Source: Actinomyces oris
GTDB taxonomy: Bacteria > Actinomycetota > Actinomycetes > Actinomycetales > Actinomycetaceae
Length of the DNA stretch: 64,000 bases
Assembly: GCF_006546825.1 (NCBI RefSeq)
Contig: NZ_VICC01000007.1
Span: 62,001 to 126,000 of the forward strand
Direction of reading: 5' to 3'
The position numbers and the translations under genes are program-made. The stretch's first letter is position 1. The number at the start of each line of letters is the position of its first letter. The notes beneath the pieces were generated by a model that was not told the origin of the DNA, made no database searches, and saw nothing but the letters and a program-made list of their open reading frames with translations. Shown here in pieces: positions 1 to 8,286 of the stretch.

Positions 1-1
1 C

Positions 2-283
2 GAGCTCGCCGGCACCGGGGTGAGCGCCACGGCGCTGTGCCCGGGGCTGGTGCACACCGGGTTCCACGCCGCGGCCGGCATCGACGAGACCCAGTGGAAG
101 GCGCCGCTGTGGCTGGACGCCGAGCGAGTGGCCATCGACGGCCTGGCGGCGGTGCGGCGCGGCCAGGTCATCTGCACCCCGAGCTTGCGCTACCGCAGTG
201 CCAACGCCGTGCTGCGGCTGGTGCCCCGCTGGTTCGTGCGCCGGGTGGTCGGGCCGGAACGCTCCGGCCAGGGGCGCGACTGA
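2..283 (+). CDS. Short-chain dehydrogenase/reductase, C-terminal part
   Basis: Only about 93 C-terminal residues are present; the gene begins before the window. The segment ALCPGLVHTGFH matches the conserved PG-x-V-x-T stretch that follows the catalytic domain in classical SDR enzymes and contacts the NAD(P) cofactor. The rest is the variable, substrate-specific C-terminus, ending in a basic Arg/Val/Gly-rich tail. The YxxxK and Gly-rich cofactor motifs would lie upstream, so substrate and cofactor cannot be judged. A copy of a dispersed palindromic element begins 30 bases after the stop. Confidence 0.7.
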   Translation, partial: ELAGTGVSATALCPGLVHTGFHAAAGIDETQWKAPLWLDAERVAIDGLAAVRRGQVICTPSLRYRSANAVLRLVPRWFVRRVVGPERSGQGRD

Positions 284-312
284 GGCCGTCGGGGCTCGCC
301 GGTGGCGCAAAG

Positions 313-443
313 TGTCACAGATGGCGACTATTCGGGGGCGATCACCATTGCTGCCGACCTTCCCAAGGCGCTGACCAGCGCAGATGCGGCGAGGTTGGCG
401 GATGCTGGCGGATACTGCCTCCTAAAAGTCGCCAATCGCGACA
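313..443. repeat. Dispersed 131-bp element with terminal inverted repeats, copy 1
   Basis: The left end reads TGTCACAGATGGCGACTATT. The right end, read on the other strand, is TGTCGCGATTGGCGACTTTT, so the ends form an imperfect inverted repeat of about 20 bp. Copies of almost the same length lie at 57365-57496 and 62512-62643. An open frame across it (302-502) has no recognisable protein and is best explained by the element. It fills most of the gap between the dehydrogenase and the peroxidase gene. Confidence 0.75.
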
Positions 444-547
444 GATCCGGGCGCGTGCACCGGCTCGCGGTCCGATCCCGTCGCGGAATCGCCCAGGGCT
501 GAGCGCCCCCGCTGGTCAGGAGCGCCGTGACCTGCAACGATCGCACC

Positions 548-1045
548 ATGGCTTCCATTACCTTCCACGGAGACCCCGTCAGCACCGTCGGCGAGCTTCC
601 CGCTGTGGGCTCGGCCGCGCCCGCCTTCGACCTCGTGGGCGCCGACCTCGCCCCGGTCACCAGCCAGTCCCTGGCCGGCCGCCGCGTGGTCCTCAACATC
701 TTCCCCTCGGTGGACACAGGGGTGTGCGCCGCCTCCGTGCGCCAGTTCAACAAGCTGGCCTCCGAGCTGGACAACACGACCGTGGTCTGCGTCTCCGCCG
801 ACCTGCCCTTCGCCGGAGCCCGCTTCTGCGGCGCCGAGGGCCTCACCAACGTGGTCACCGGCTCGACCTTCCGCTCCACCTTCGGCGCCGACTACGGCGT
901 CACCCTGGCCGACGGCCCGCTGGCCGGCCTGCTGTCGCGCGCTGTCGTGGTCCTCGACGAGTCCGGCAAGGTCGTCTACACCGAGCAGGTCCCCGAGGTC
1001 GGCCAGGAGCCCGACTACGACGCCGCCGTGGCCGCCCTGTCCTGA
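548..1045 (+). CDS. tpx: Thiol peroxidase (Tpx, peroxiredoxin family)
   Basis: Reduces hydrogen peroxide and organic peroxides in the cytoplasm with electrons from thioredoxin. The 165-residue product has the usual Tpx length. It carries the peroxidatic cysteine in PSVDTGVC (Cys60) with Thr57, and the resolving cysteine at Cys94 in [12 protein letters not shown]; this spacing is typical of atypical 2-Cys Tpx. An extra cysteine lies at 81. The ATG at 548 is chosen because the family begins close to this residue; the frame is open upstream but has no support. There is no good ribosome site. AACGAT ends 6 nt before the ATG, so the message may be leaderless as for many genes here, though this hexamer is a weak -10. 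Confidence 0.92.
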   Translation: MASITFHGDPVSTVGELPAVGSAAPAFDLVGADLAPVTSQSLAGRRVVLNIFPSVDTGVCAASVRQFNKLASELDNTTVVCVSADLPFAGARFCGAEGLTNVVTGSTFRSTFGADYGVTLADGPLAGLLSRAVVVLDESGKVVYTEQVPEVGQEPDYDAAVAALS

Positions 1046-1155
1046 CTCCTTCTTCCGCTGAGCCGCCAGGAGCCCGCCCCGTCCGCACCGCGCGGGCGAG
1101 GGCGGGCTCCTGTCCGTAGTGGGTGTCTACCCGGCGCGCAGCCCCCGAGTCCCAC

Positions 1156-1161
1156 TACCAT
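1156..1161 (+). promoter_or_regulatory. -10 hexamer of pyrE (leaderless start)
   Basis: TACCAT ends 7 nt before the pyrE GTG, which puts the expected transcription start at or next to the start codon. No Shine-Dalgarno sequence could fit. Confidence 0.5.
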
Positions 1162-1168
1162 CGGAGCC

Positions 1169-1738
1169 GTGAGCACCAACGACTCCCACATCACCCGCCT
1201 GGCCGAGCTCGTCAACGAGCTGTCCGTCGTCCGTGGCAAGGTCACCCTCGCCTCCGGCCTCGAGTCCGACTTCTACGTGGACATGCGCCGCGCCACCCTC
1301 CATCACGAGGCCGCCCCCCTCATCGGCCACGTCATGCTCGACATGCTCGAGGAGGCGGGCCTGGGCACCGACGAGATCGACGCCGTCGGCGGCCTGACCA
1401 TGGGGGCCGACCCCGTGGCCGCCGCCATGCTGCACGCCGCGGCCTCGCGTGGCCTGGACCTGGACGCCTTCGTCGTGCGCAAGGCCGCCAAGGACCACGG
1501 CATGCGCCGGCGCATCGAGGGCCCCGACGTCGCCGGGCGCCGCGTGGTGGTCCTGGAGGACACCTCCACCACCGGCGGCTCGCCCCTGGAGGCCGTCGAG
1601 GCCCTGCGCGAGGCAGGTGCCGACGTGCGGGCCGTGGCCGTCATCGTGGACCGGGCCACCGGCGCGCGCGAGCGCATTGAGGCCGCCGGCTTGCCCTACT
1701 ACGCAGCGCTCGGTCTGGCCGACCTCGGCCTGGAGTGA
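1169..1738 (+). CDS. pyrE: Orotate phosphoribosyltransferase
   Basis: Makes orotidine 5'-monophosphate from orotate and PRPP, the fifth step of UMP synthesis. The 189-residue protein carries the PRPP-binding loop VVVLEDTSTTGGSP at about 127-139, preceded by the FVVRKAAKDHG segment (101-111) with the catalytic lysines of the flexible loop. The GTG at 1169 is preceded by a -10 hexamer ending 7 nt upstream, consistent with leaderless expression. Its stop overlaps the GTG of the following RNA methyltransferase by 4 bases, so the two are probably translationally coupled. No other pyrimidine gene is present here. Confidence 0.95.
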   Translation: MSTNDSHITRLAELVNELSVVRGKVTLASGLESDFYVDMRRATLHHEAAPLIGHVMLDMLEEAGLGTDEIDAVGGLTMGADPVAAAMLHAAASRGLDLDAFVVRKAAKDHGMRRRIEGPDVAGRRVVVLEDTSTTGGSPLEAVEALREAGADVRAVAVIVDRATGARERIEAAGLPYYAALGLADLGLE

Positions 1739-2490
1739 GCACCCGACGACGCCCGCAGACGGTTGGGGCGGCCCCCGAGGCTCCCGCCGACCTGCCTGAG
1801 GGGGAGTACCTGTCCGCGGCGCCCTCAGCAGATTCTGTGGCGGGTCCGGAGGAGGACCGGCCTGCCGACGTCCGTCAGGTGGGGGTCGGCCCCTGGCCCG
1901 GCGGCCCCGAGGCCTGGCCCACCGACCCCTGCTATGACCGCGAGCTGCTCGCCGACGGTGACCGGCGCAATGTCGTCGACCGCTACCGCTACTGGACCAT
2001 CGCGGCCATCCGCGCCGACCTGGCCGCCCGGGCCCACCGGCTGCACATCGCCATCGAGAACGTCAGCCAGGACCTCAACATCGGCTCCATCGTGCGCAGT
2101 GCCAACGCCTTCAACGTGGCCGGCGTCCACATCATCGGCCGACGCCGCTGGAACAAGCGCGGCGCCATGGTCACCAACCGCTACCTGGACGTGCGCCACC
2201 ACCCCGAGCCCGGTGAGCTGCTCGCCTGGGCGCGGGCCGAGGGCTATGAGGTCATCGGCATCGACAACGGCCCCGGGGCCCAGCCCCTGGAGGCCGCCGA
2301 CCTGCCCGAGCGCTGCCTCATGGTCTTCGGCTCCGAGGGGGAGGGCATCAGCCCCGAGCTGAGCGCCGGCTGCTCCCGGCTGCTGCGCATCGGTCAGTAC
2401 GGCTCCACCCGCTCCATCAACGTGGCGGCCGCTGCGGCCGTGGCGATGCACTCCTGGATCCTCCAGCACGCGGGGCCGGCGCCCGACTGA
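1735..2490 (+). CDS. SpoU/TrmH-family RNA 2'-O-methyltransferase
   Basis: Transfers a methyl group from S-adenosylmethionine to a ribose 2'-OH in tRNA or rRNA. The three SPOUT motifs are visible: motif 1 from Asn109 through NIGSIVRSANAF (to about 126), motif 2 VFGSEGEGIS (197-206) and motif 3 GSTRSINVAAAAAVAMH (223-239). These form the trefoil knot that binds cofactor. The first 75 residues are Pro/Ala/Glu-rich and poorly conserved. The GTG start lies inside the pyrE stop (GTGA), which fixes the reading and suggests coupling. The RNA target cannot be read from the sequence. Confidence 0.9.
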   Translation: MSTRRRPQTVGAAPEAPADLPEGEYLSAAPSADSVAGPEEDRPADVRQVGVGPWPGGPEAWPTDPCYDRELLADGDRRNVVDRYRYWTIAAIRADLAARAHRLHIAIENVSQDLNIGSIVRSANAFNVAGVHIIGRRRWNKRGAMVTNRYLDVRHHPEPGELLAWARAEGYEVIGIDNGPGAQPLEAADLPERCLMVFGSEGEGISPELSAGCSRLLRIGQYGSTRSINVAAAAAVAMHSWILQHAGPAPD

Positions 2491-2675
2491 CCCGGGGCCG
2501 TCGCGGCCCGCTGGGACGGCCCGCCCCGTGGGAGGCGGGGCCAAACCGCCCCTGAACAGAGGTCATGCTGCCGGACTGCTGCCTGACCGGCGCCCGACCT
2601 GGGACCATGATCCGGTTCACGTGGCCTCGAATTCGTGGAACAATCGGCCCCGCACCACTGACTCATACAGACATC

Positions 2676-2681
2676 AGGAGG
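2676..2681 (+). promoter_or_regulatory. Ribosome binding site deciding the aldolase start
   Basis: AGGAGG lies 6 nt before GTG 2688. It selects this start over in-frame codons further upstream. Confidence 0.8.
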
Positions 2682-2687
2682 CACCCA

Positions 2688-3737
2688 GTGGCCATTGCAA
2701 CCCCGGAGTCCTACGCCGACATGCTTGACCGCGCGAAGGCCGGCAAGTATGCCATCCCCGCGATCAACGTCACCTCATCGCAGACGCTCTCCGCCGCCCT
2801 CCAGGGCTTCACCGAGGCCGAGTCCGACGGCATCGTCCAGGTCTCCAACGGGGGCGCCGCCTACTGGTCCGGCTCCTCCCGCGCCGACAGGGTCAAGGGC
2901 TCCCTGGCCATGTCCGCCTACGCCTACTCGATCGCCGACCTGTACCCGATCACCTTCGCGCTGCACACGGACCACTGCCCGCGCAAGCTGGTCGACACCT
3001 GGCTCAGGCCGCTGCTCGAGATCGAGATCGAGCAGGCCAAGCGCGGCGAGCCCACCGCCTTCCAGTCCCACATGTGGGACGGCTCCGCCGAGACCCTCGA
3101 CGACAACATCAAGCTCGCCGTCGAGCTGCTGGCCATGAGCAAGAAGGCCAACACCATCCTGGAGATCGAGATCGGCGCCGTCGGCGGCGAGGAGGACGGC
3201 ATCAAGGGCGAGGAGAACGCCAGCCTCTACACCACGGCCGACGACGCCTGGGCCGCCGTCGAGGCCCTGGGCCTGGGCGAGAACGGCCGCTACACCACGG
3301 CGCTGACCTTCGGCAACGTGCACGGCGCCTACAAGCCCGGCCACGTCAAGCTCCGCCCCGAGCTCCTGGGCGAGATCCAGGCCGACGTCGCCAAGCGCCT
3401 CGGCGACCGCCTGTCCTCCAAGGTCGGCGACAAGAGCTCGCCCTTCGACCTGGTCATGCACGGCGGCTCCGGCTCCACCGCCGAGGAGATCGCCACGGCC
3501 GTGCGCAACGGCGTCATCAAGATGAACGTGGACACCGACACCCAGTACGCCTTCACGCGCCCGGTGGCGGACCACATGTTCAAGAACTACGACGGCGTGC
3601 TCAAGATCGACGGCGAGGTCGGCTCCAAGAAGGCCTACGACCCGCGCGCCTGGGGCAAGGCCGCCGAGAAGGGCATGGCCGCCCGCGTCGTCGAGGCCTG
3701 CGAGCGCCTCGGCTCCGTCGGCTCCGCCCGCAAGTGA
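2688..3737 (+). CDS. fba: Class II fructose-bisphosphate aldolase
   Basis: Zinc-dependent cleavage of fructose 1,6-bisphosphate to dihydroxyacetone phosphate and glyceraldehyde 3-phosphate, in glycolysis and gluconeogenesis. The 349-residue length fits the long class IIA type. Visible residues are the catalytic Asp95 and zinc ligand His96 in HTDHCP, His212 in NVHGAY, His258 in MHGGSGST, and the NVDTDTQ segment near the C-terminus that closes the phosphate site. The start is fixed by a strong Shine-Dalgarno sequence. A perfect 14-bp hairpin follows, so this is probably a single-gene unit. Confidence 0.96.
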   Translation: MAIATPESYADMLDRAKAGKYAIPAINVTSSQTLSAALQGFTEAESDGIVQVSNGGAAYWSGSSRADRVKGSLAMSAYAYSIADLYPITFALHTDHCPRKLVDTWLRPLLEIEIEQAKRGEPTAFQSHMWDGSAETLDDNIKLAVELLAMSKKANTILEIEIGAVGGEEDGIKGEENASLYTTADDAWAAVEALGLGENGRYTTALTFGNVHGAYKPGHVKLRPELLGEIQADVAKRLGDRLSSKVGDKSSPFDLVMHGGSGSTAEEIATAVRNGVIKMNVDTDTQYAFTRPVADHMFKNYDGVLKIDGEVGSKKAYDPRAWGKAAEKGMAARVVEACERLGSVGSARK

Positions 3738-3780
3738 GTCCTCACCCCGTACGGGGTTGAGCGGCGACTGATCGCTGCGC

Positions 3781-3813
3781 GTGGCCCCGGCACCCCTGTG
3801 GTGCCGGGGCCAC
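3781..3813 (+). terminator. Hairpin terminator after fba
   Basis: Perfect 14-bp stem, GTGGCCCCGGCACC with its complement, around a 5-nt loop, 43 bases after the stop. There is no T-run, as is common in high-GC actinobacteria. Confidence 0.75.
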
Positions 3814-3878
3814 GTCCTGTTCGCGCAGGGGGTGGTGGGGTCGGTGGAGAGGCTCCCGACGGCGAACTGATCGATCGG

Positions 3879-3892
3879 TTGCATTCTTGCAA
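3879..3892 (+). promoter_or_regulatory. Inverted repeat TTGCA-N4-TGCAA, possible operator
   Basis: TTGCATTCTTGCAA lies in the 400-base gap before the sugar-binding protein gene. A second palindrome made of the same half-site lies at 4003-4015. LacI-family repressors of sugar operons often bind such sites; no regulator gene is adjacent. Confidence 0.4.
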
Positions 3893-4002
3893 AGGGGGAT
3901 AAGCGATGATGGTGTCTCCTGGAGGGGAGGCAGGATCTGCGACCTGCCGGGGTGAACGGCCTGTCGAACGAAAGATGTCTGGCTGAGACCCAGGCCACTG
4001 AT

Positions 4003-4015
4003 TGCAAACCTTGCA
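4003..4015 (+). promoter_or_regulatory. Inverted repeat TGCAA-ACC-TTGCA, possible operator
   Basis: Perfect 5-bp arms about 135 bases before the sugar-binding protein start, sharing the TTGCA half-site with the palindrome at 3879-3892. Two such sites in one leader suggest control by a sugar-responsive repressor, possibly with looping. Confidence 0.4.
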
Positions 4016-4147
4016 GCAATACGGGCGGAAATGTGCCATGATAGGTCGTCGCCGTTGAGCCGACGGGTCCGCCGCCGGCGACACGGCAGTCGCACCTTGC
4101 GGACGCCTCTGTCCGCGCCTGTCCCATGCGTCCAAAGGAGGACCCCA

Positions 4148-5491
4148 ATGCGACTCATCTCCCGCCGCTCCATGCTCGGTGGAACTGCTGCGATCGCCGT
4201 CGCCGCGACCCTGGCGGCCTGCTCGAAGGGCTCGTCCGGTTCCGACGGCGCCGGAGGCGTCTACTTCCTCAACTTCAAGCCCGAGTCGGAGCAGGCCTTC
4301 AAGGACATCGCGGCCGCCTACACCAAGAAGACCGGTGTGAACGTCAAGGTCGTCACCGCTGCTTCCGGCACCTACGAGCAGACCCTGAAGTCCGAGGTCG
4401 CCAAGTCCAACCCGCCCACGCTGTTCAACCTCAACGGCCCTGTGGGCTACGGCAACTGGAAGGACTACGCCTCCGACCTGTCCGACGCCGACTTCACCAA
4501 GCAGCTGACGGATGAGTCCATGGCCCTCAAGGGCGACGAGGGCAAGATCGTGGGCGTCCCGCTGGCCATCGAGGGCTACGGCATCATCTACAACGCCGCC
4601 ATCCTCAAGAAGTACTTCGGCATGGAGGGTGCCAAGGCCACCTCCGTCGACCAGATCAAGGGCTTCGACAAGCTCAAGGAGGTCGTCGAGGACATGCAGG
4701 CCAAGAAGGCCGACCTCGGTATTGAGGGCGTCTTCGCCGCGACCTCGCTGTCCCCCGGTGAGGACTGGCGCTGGCAGACCCACCTGGCCAACTACCCCGT
4801 CTACTACGAGTACCGCGACGCCAAGGTCGACGACCTCGACGAGGTCAAGCTGACCTACTCGGACAACTACAAGAAGATCTTCGACCTCTACCTCAACAAC
4901 TCCACCATCAAGCCCACCGAGGCCAGTGCCAAGACGGTCACCGACTCCATGGCCGACTTCGCCCTGGGCAAGGCCGCCATGGTCCAGAACGGCAACTGGG
5001 GCTGGTCGCAGATCTCCGAGGTCTCCGGCAACACGGTCAAGGCCGAGGACGTCCACTTCATGCCGATCTACGTCGGCGTCTCCGGAGAGGACAAGTCCAA
5101 CATCGCCATCGGCACCGAGAACTACCTGACGATCAACTCCCAGGCCGCCGAGGGCGACCAGAAGGCCACCAAGGACTTCCTCACCTGGCTGTTCACCGAT
5201 GCCGAGGGTTCCAAGATGGCCGCCGAGAAGCTCAGCATCATCGCGCCCTACAAGGCATACGCCGAGCTGGCCCCCTCCGACCCGCTGGGCAAGGAGGTCT
5301 CCGCGGCCATCAACAACAAGGACCTCACGCCCGTCAAGTGGGTCTTCCCGACCTTCCCGAGCCAGGACTTCAAGGACCAGCTCGGCCAGCACCTGGCGCA
5401 GTACGCCTCCGGCAGCGAAGACTGGGCGAAGGTCAAGGACTTCTTCGTGACCACCTGGGCCTCGGAGAAGAAGGCGTCCAAGGAGGGCTGA
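4148..5491 (+). CDS. Sugar ABC transporter substrate-binding lipoprotein
   Basis: Extracellular solute-binding protein (family 1 type) that captures a sugar or oligosaccharide for the two permeases encoded next. The N-terminus SRRSMLGG followed by a hydrophobic stretch and the lipobox LAAC (Cys25) indicates a lipoprotein, probably exported by the Tat route because of the twin arginine. The mature part begins with a Ser/Gly-rich linker. The ATG at 4148 has AAAGGAGG 6 nt upstream (4134-4141). The order binding protein, permease, permease with no ATPase gene matches actinobacterial sugar importers that share an MsiK-like ATPase encoded elsewhere. The substrate cannot be read; an oligosaccharide of the MsmE class is likely. 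Confidence 0.88.
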   Translation: MRLISRRSMLGGTAAIAVAATLAACSKGSSGSDGAGGVYFLNFKPESEQAFKDIAAAYTKKTGVNVKVVTAASGTYEQTLKSEVAKSNPPTLFNLNGPVGYGNWKDYASDLSDADFTKQLTDESMALKGDEGKIVGVPLAIEGYGIIYNAAILKKYFGMEGAKATSVDQIKGFDKLKEVVEDMQAKKADLGIEGVFAATSLSPGEDWRWQTHLANYPVYYEYRDAKVDDLDEVKLTYSDNYKKIFDLYLNNSTIKPTEASAKTVTDSMADFALGKAAMVQNGNWGWSQISEVSGNTVKAEDVHFMPIYVGVSGEDKSNIAIGTENYLTINSQAAEGDQKATKDFLTWLFTDAEGSKMAAEKLSIIAPYKAYAELAPSDPLGKEVSAAINNKDLTPVKWVFPTFPSQDFKDQLGQHLAQYASGSEDWAKVKDFFVTTWASEKKASKEG

Positions 5492-5682
5492 CATCTCAGA
5501 GTCGCTCGAGCCCACCGCCGAGGGTGCTGCTCCAGCGGGCATTGCGACGGCGACTCATCTCCCCATCCCCTCTCCTGTCGGGGCGGCACGTTCGAGCCGT
5601 TCGTCTCGCGCGCTGCCGCCCCGGTGGGAGCTCTCTGGTACCCGCCCACGCAGGCGGTTGCCGGTCGCACCTCGAGGTAGTT

Positions 5683-6528
5683 ATGACCAAGGCACTGAAA
5701 AAGTTCTTCCCAGTATTTGCAGGGCCAACCCTGTTGGCCTTCATGATCGCGTTCATCGTCCCCTTCTTCATGGGGCTCTATCTCTCCTTCACCAAGTTCA
5801 GCACCCTCACCAATGCGCGGTTCGTGGGCACTGACAACTACGCCAGGGCCCTGGGGGAGCGCAGCGACTTCCCGCAGGCTCTCCTCTTCACCGCCGTCGT
5901 CTCGATCATCTCGATCATCACGGTGAACCTGGGGGCCTTCGCCCTGGCCTACTTCCTGACCCGCAAGCTGCGCGGCACCAACTTCTTCCGTGCCGTCTTC
6001 TTCATGCCCAACCTCATCGGCGGCATCGTCCTGGGCTACACCTGGCAGGTGATGCTCAATGCGCTCCTGCAGCGCTGGGGCCAGACGATCGTCAACGACT
6101 GGCGACTGGGGCTGGCCGGACTGGTCATGCTCGTCAACTGGCAGCTCATGGGCTACATGATGGTCATCTACATCGCCGGTCTGCAGAATGTGCCGCCCGA
6201 GCTCATCGAGGCCTCGCAGATCGACGGCGCCAGCAGGTGGCAGACGCTGCGCAACGTGACGCTGCCGATGATTATGCCCTCGATCACCATCTGCCTGTTC
6301 CTCACTCTGGCCAACACCTTCAAGATGTACGACCAGAACCTCGCCCTGACCAATGGTGCGCCCGCTAAGCAGACTCAGATGGCCGCGCTCAGTATCGTCA
6401 ACACGATGTACAAGAAGATCGGCCAGGAGGGCGTCGCCCAGGCCGAGGCCGTCATCTTCTTCCTCATCGTCGCCGCCATCGCGCTCATCCAGCTGAGCGC
6501 CACTCGTTCCAAGGAGGTCGACGCGTGA
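5683..6528 (+). CDS. Sugar ABC transporter permease (MalF/MsmF type)
   Basis: Inner-membrane permease with six predicted helices and 281 residues, usual for the MsmF type. The EAA loop that docks the ATPase is seen as EASQIDGASRWQTLRNVTLP in the second half. The ATG at 5683 begins MTKALKKFFPVFAGPTLLAF, a typical start directly before helix 1; the frame is open upstream but would add a non-membrane, low-complexity stretch. The 191-base gap to the binding-protein gene is longer than usual for such operons. The stop overlaps the next permease start. Confidence 0.9.
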   Translation: MTKALKKFFPVFAGPTLLAFMIAFIVPFFMGLYLSFTKFSTLTNARFVGTDNYARALGERSDFPQALLFTAVVSIISIITVNLGAFALAYFLTRKLRGTNFFRAVFFMPNLIGGIVLGYTWQVMLNALLQRWGQTIVNDWRLGLAGLVMLVNWQLMGYMMVIYIAGLQNVPPELIEASQIDGASRWQTLRNVTLPMIMPSITICLFLTLANTFKMYDQNLALTNGAPAKQTQMAALSIVNTMYKKIGQEGVAQAEAVIFFLIVAAIALIQLSATRSKEVDA

Positions 6529-7421
6529 GCACCGCCGTCAAGACTCAGTCCCCCGCTTCAGCCGCCCCTGCCGGTCAGAAGGTCGCTCCGCAGACGACGG
6601 GGCAGAAGACACTCGTGGGGCTGCTGGCCGTCCTGGCCTTCGTGTGGGTCATCCCGCTGGCCTTCATCGTCATCAACTCCTTCAAGGGCAAGTTCTACAT
6701 CTCCGACAGCCCCTTCGCCCTGCCGACGGCGAAGACCTTCGCCGGCCTGGACAACTACGCCACCGGCCTGGCCCTGTCGGGCTTCGCCAGCGCCATGGGC
6801 TGGTCGCTGTTCATCACCGTGGGCTCCGTCGTCGTCATCGTGTCCCTCACGGCGATGACCGCCTACTACATCACCCGCATCAAGACGTGGTGGACCTCCA
6901 TGATCTACTACGCCTTCGCCTTCTCCATGATCGCTCCCTTCCAGATGGTCATGTTCCCCACCGTCAAGGTGGCCGACCAGCTCGGCCTGGCCACTCCCTG
7001 GGGCATGATCGTCCTCTACCTCGGTTTCGGTGGGGGGCTGTCGGTGTTCCTGTTCGCCGGCTTCATCAAGTCGATCCCCATGGAGATCGAGGAGGCCGCC
7101 TACATGGACGGCTGCTCGCCCCTGCAGACCTACTTCAAGGTGGTCATGCCGCTGCTCAAGCCGACGGCGGTCACGGTGGCGATCCTCAACGCCATGTGGG
7201 TGTGGAACGACTTCCTCCTGCCCAACCTCGTCATCGGCCAGGACGAGCGCTACAAGACGGTTCCGATCGTCATCCAGTCCCTCGTCGGCTCCAACGGCAA
7301 CCGGGACATGGGTGCCCAGATGGCCATGCTCGTCTTCGCCATCGTCCCGATCGTCGCCTTCTACCTCTTCGGTCAGAAGCACATCATCGAGGGTGTGGCC
7401 GCGGGGGCGGTCAAGGGCTGA
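6525..7421 (+). CDS. Sugar ABC transporter permease (MalG/MsmG type)
   Basis: Second permease of the importer, 298 residues with six predicted helices. The EAA loop is EEAAYMDGCSPLQTYFKVVM. The first 35 residues are a cytoplasmic Ser/Ala/Gln-rich extension ahead of helix 1. GTG 6525 overlaps the stop of the preceding permease (GTGA), so the two are translationally coupled and made in equal amounts. A strong hairpin follows. Confidence 0.9.
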   Translation: MSTAVKTQSPASAAPAGQKVAPQTTGQKTLVGLLAVLAFVWVIPLAFIVINSFKGKFYISDSPFALPTAKTFAGLDNYATGLALSGFASAMGWSLFITVGSVVVIVSLTAMTAYYITRIKTWWTSMIYYAFAFSMIAPFQMVMFPTVKVADQLGLATPWGMIVLYLGFGGGLSVFLFAGFIKSIPMEIEEAAYMDGCSPLQTYFKVVMPLLKPTAVTVAILNAMWVWNDFLLPNLVIGQDERYKTVPIVIQSLVGSNGNRDMGAQMAMLVFAIVPIVAFYLFGQKHIIEGVAAGAVKG

Positions 7422-7439
7422 TCCCCTCATACCTGCTCT

Positions 7440-7491
7440 GATACGGGCGGTTCTCAAGGCCCCACTTCCGGCCTGGAGAACCGCCCGTATC
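7440..7491 (+). terminator. Hairpin terminator after the sugar importer
   Basis: A 16-bp perfect stem (GATACGGGCGGTTCTC and its complement) encloses a second small stem AGGCC/GGCCT. It separates the importer from the DUF624 gene 42 bases later, so that gene may need read-through or its own promoter. Confidence 0.7.
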
Positions 7492-7533
7492 ATGTCCACC
7501 TGTTACTGCCCGAGTCCCCACGAAGGAGCCCCT

Positions 7534-8190
7534 GTGGCGCTGTTCCCCGGCCCTGACAGCCCGGCCTACCGGGCCTGGTCCGCAGCGGCGGATGTTGTCA
7601 TCCTCAACGTCCTCACCCTGGCGGGCTGCCTGCCGGTGGTGACGGCGGGCGCCTCCCTGACGGCCTGCGCCCGGGTGGCCGGTGAGATGGTGGCCGACGA
7701 CGATCCGGCGGTCATGAGCACCTGGTGGCGCTCCTTCCGTCTCAACCTGCGCCAGTCCCTGGCCTGGTGGCTGCCGGTACTCGTCCTGGTGGCCCTGAGT
7801 GCCTGGGAGTACCTGCTCCTGTCCGACTCCTCCCTGGGGGAGAACAACGGCGGAGTAAGCGGTTCACTGTCCGGGCTGGTGCTGGCCGGGGGAGTGCTCC
7901 TGGCCGCGATCCTCGTCTGGCTGCTGCCGCTGGCCGCCTTCTTCGACGCGCCGGTCTCCCGGCACTTGTCCAATGCGCTTCGTCTCGCGGTGGGGCGTCT
8001 TGGAGTCACCGTGCTCGCTCTGGTGATCGTGGCGGCGCCCGCGATCGTCTTCTGGGGGCTGGCGGCCTCGCGGGCCGCGGTCGCATGGTTCATGGTTTTG
8101 ATCGGGCCGGCTTTCCAGGCCTACCTCGTCGCCATGCTGCAGCGCTCCACCATGGTGGCGCTCCGCGGTGCTTCGACGTCGGAGTCCTGA
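7534..8190 (+). CDS. DUF624 (YesL-like) membrane protein
   Basis: A 218-residue integral membrane protein with about five predicted helices. The N-terminal part (FPGPDSPAYRAWSAAADVV followed by LNVLTLAGCLPVVTAGASLTA) is the characteristic start of the DUF624/YesL family. Genes of this family commonly sit beside sugar ABC importers, as here, but no activity is established. GTG 7534 is chosen for AAGGAG at 7523-7528. An upstream in-frame ATG lies in the terminator region and is unlikely. Confidence 0.8.
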   Translation: MALFPGPDSPAYRAWSAAADVVILNVLTLAGCLPVVTAGASLTACARVAGEMVADDDPAVMSTWWRSFRLNLRQSLAWWLPVLVLVALSAWEYLLLSDSSLGENNGGVSGSLSGLVLAGGVLLAAILVWLLPLAAFFDAPVSRHLSNALRLAVGRLGVTVLALVIVAAPAIVFWGLAASRAAVAWFMVLIGPAFQAYLVAMLQRSTMVALRGASTSES

Positions 8191-8236
8191 ATGATGCGAG
8201 CGCGCTTTCGGTGAGTGCGGCGTCATCACGCAGCGT

Positions 8237-8270
8237 CATGGCCCCGGAATCATTCGATTCCGGGGCCATG
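8237..8270. terminator. Bidirectional hairpin terminator
   Basis: CATGGCCCCGGAATC pairs perfectly with its complement across a 4-nt loop (15-bp stem). It lies between the convergent DUF624 and LppM-like genes, with 46 and 16 bases to the respective stops, so it probably serves both. Confidence 0.8.
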
Positions 8271-8286
8271 CGTCTGGGGGAGCTCG

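Noticed and set aside
302-502. Open frame of 66 codons after the dehydrogenase
   Set aside because: It lies over a dispersed repeat element whose other copies are not coding in the same way.
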